Source of the DNA: Candidatus Roseilinea sp.
GTDB lineage: Bacteria; Chloroflexota; Anaerolineae; J036; Brachytrichaceae
Reading direction: 5' to 3'
NCBI GenBank assembly: GCA_026003755.1
Contig: BPHV01000001.1
Location: 186,001-250,000 of the forward strand
Length of the DNA stretch: 64,000 bases
A model generated the notes under the pieces. That model made no database searches, was not told the DNA's origin, and worked only from the letters and a program-made list of their open reading frames with translations. Both the position numbers and the translations under genes were made by a program. This document shows, piece by piece, positions 63,298 to 64,000 of the stretch (within the stretch, counting starts at the first letter, position 1; every line of letters begins with the position of its first letter).

Positions 63298-64000
63298 ATG
63301 CCCATCCTGATTACCGAATGGATGCCCATCGGGGTAGATCACCTGGCCACATTCGACGCCACCACCTACGACCCGCAGCTTTGGCGCGACCGCGCGCGTC
63401 TGCTGGCGCAGCTTGTGGATTGCACGGCGCTCATCGTGCGCAACCAGACGCGCGTGGATGCGGCGCTCCTCGCCCACGCGCCGCGGCTCAGGGTCGTGGG
63501 CCGGCTGGGTGTCGGGTTGGACAATTTGGACCTGGAGGCGCTGCGCGCGCGGGGGATCACCGTCGTCACCGGAGGCAACGCCAACGCCATCGCCGTGGCC
63601 GAATACACCTTGGCCGCCATGCTGACCCTAGCGCGCAGACTGCCGGCCGCCGACCATCACACGAAGGGCGGCGGCTGGGATCGCGCTGCGTTCGGCGCCG
63701 GCTGCGAGCTGCACGGCAAGATGCTCGGCTTAATCGGCCTCGGCGACATCGGCGCGCGGGTGGCCCGCCGCGCCCTCGCCTTCGGCATGCGCGTGGCAGC
63801 GCACGACCCCCTCATCACCCCTCACCATTTCGCCGCCGCCGAACTGGGCGTGACGCTCGCCCCGCTGGATCACCTGTTGAGCGAGAGCGATTTCATCTCG
63901 CTGCACGTGCCGCTGCTGCCCACCACCCGCCACCTGATCAACGCCGACCGACTGGCGCGCATGAAGCCGACTGCCGTGCTGATCAACACCAGCCGCGGCG
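63298..64000 (+). CDS. D-isomer-specific 2-hydroxyacid dehydrogenase (SerA/sulfolactate dehydrogenase-like), cut by window edge
   Basis: The frame is open to the window edge, giving 234 residues of an enzyme that should be 310-330. It begins MPILITEWMPIGVDHLATFD, has the VVGRLGVGLDNLDLEALRARG segment (67-86), AVAEYTLAAML (100-110), the Rossmann motif GLIGLGDIG (144-152) and SLHVPLLPTTRHLIN. The catalytic Arg, Glu and His come partly after the window. The default call is phosphoglycerate dehydrogenase-like; the N-terminal pattern also resembles (S)-sulfolactate dehydrogenases. It starts nine bases after thrC, so it is in the same transcript. Confidence 0.85.
   Translation, partial: MPILITEWMPIGVDHLATFDATTYDPQLWRDRARLLAQLVDCTALIVRNQTRVDAALLAHAPRLRVVGRLGVGLDNLDLEALRARGITVVTGGNANAIAVAEYTLAAMLTLARRLPAADHHTKGGGWDRAAFGAGCELHGKMLGLIGLGDIGARVARRALAFGMRVAAHDPLITPHHFAAAELGVTLAPLDHLLSESDFISLHVPLLPTTRHLINADRLARMKPTAVLINTSRG

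Overview
The window is GC-rich, densely coded bacterial DNA and looks chromosomal. I infer a member of the Chloroflexota (Anaerolineae-like). The reasons are lipoproteins with long Pro/Ala/Thr linkers after the lipobox, a very large secreted FG-GAP/DUF11 protein with a short hydrophobic C-terminal tail, a Thermus-type isocitrate dehydrogenase, a fused MrpA-MrpB subunit, many sugar ABC transporters and a STAND regulator with TPR-like repeats. No rRNA, tRNA, CRISPR array or insertion sequence was recognised. The lineage is an inference; no marker gene settles it.

Layout. (1) 1-10188, minus strand: a Ca2+/Na+ exchanger, an Mrp-type Na+/H+ antiporter operon (AB fusion, C, D, E, F, G), a SIS-domain sugar-phosphate enzyme split by a one-base frameshift, a PIG-L deacetylase and a truncated SLC13-type permease. 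A degenerate heptamer array exactly fills the mrpF-mrpG gap. (2) 10618-15348, minus strand: icd with a long leader, a DUF368 polyprenyl-phosphate transporter candidate, a HAD phosphatase and a PfkB sugar kinase. (3) 15400-20108, minus strand: a RhaS/RbsC/RbsA-type sugar ABC operon ended by a strong terminator. (4) 20286-26859: secreted pullulanase, FGGY kinase, acylphosphatase, a small membrane protein and a tyrosine recombinase. (5) 26905-34283: the ligase-associated DNA repair set (PdeM, helicase, ATP-dependent ligase, exonuclease) with an oppositely oriented cytochrome P450 gene inside it. (6) 34397-42278, plus strand: lutABC lactate oxidation genes, a flavin monooxygenase, a two-domain ALDH16-type protein and an HtrA-like protease. 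(7) 42355-53389, minus strand: a 2001-residue secreted protein, a STAND ATPase and a polytopic membrane protein. A damaged copy of the 3' end of the STAND gene lies on the far side of the giant gene. (8) 53592-64000, plus strand: a ROK regulator with a clear promoter and operator, then a fucose-isomerase-like enzyme, a MalEFG-type ABC transporter, a transaldolase-family enzyme, an aldehyde dehydrogenase, threonine synthase and a 2-hydroxyacid dehydrogenase cut by the window edge.

How the genes may work together. The organism appears to use sugars broadly: starch or glycogen through the pullulanase, and pentoses, 6-deoxysugars or uronate-derived sugars through two ABC systems. It also appears to oxidise lactate and aldehydes. 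Region 8 reads as a peripheral catabolic route of isomerisation, aldol cleavage, then oxidation of a three-carbon aldehyde. This is the most interesting functional hypothesis in the window. The most interesting structural signals are the 42.4/48.8 kb duplication around the giant gene, the heptamer array, and the P450 inside the DNA repair cluster.
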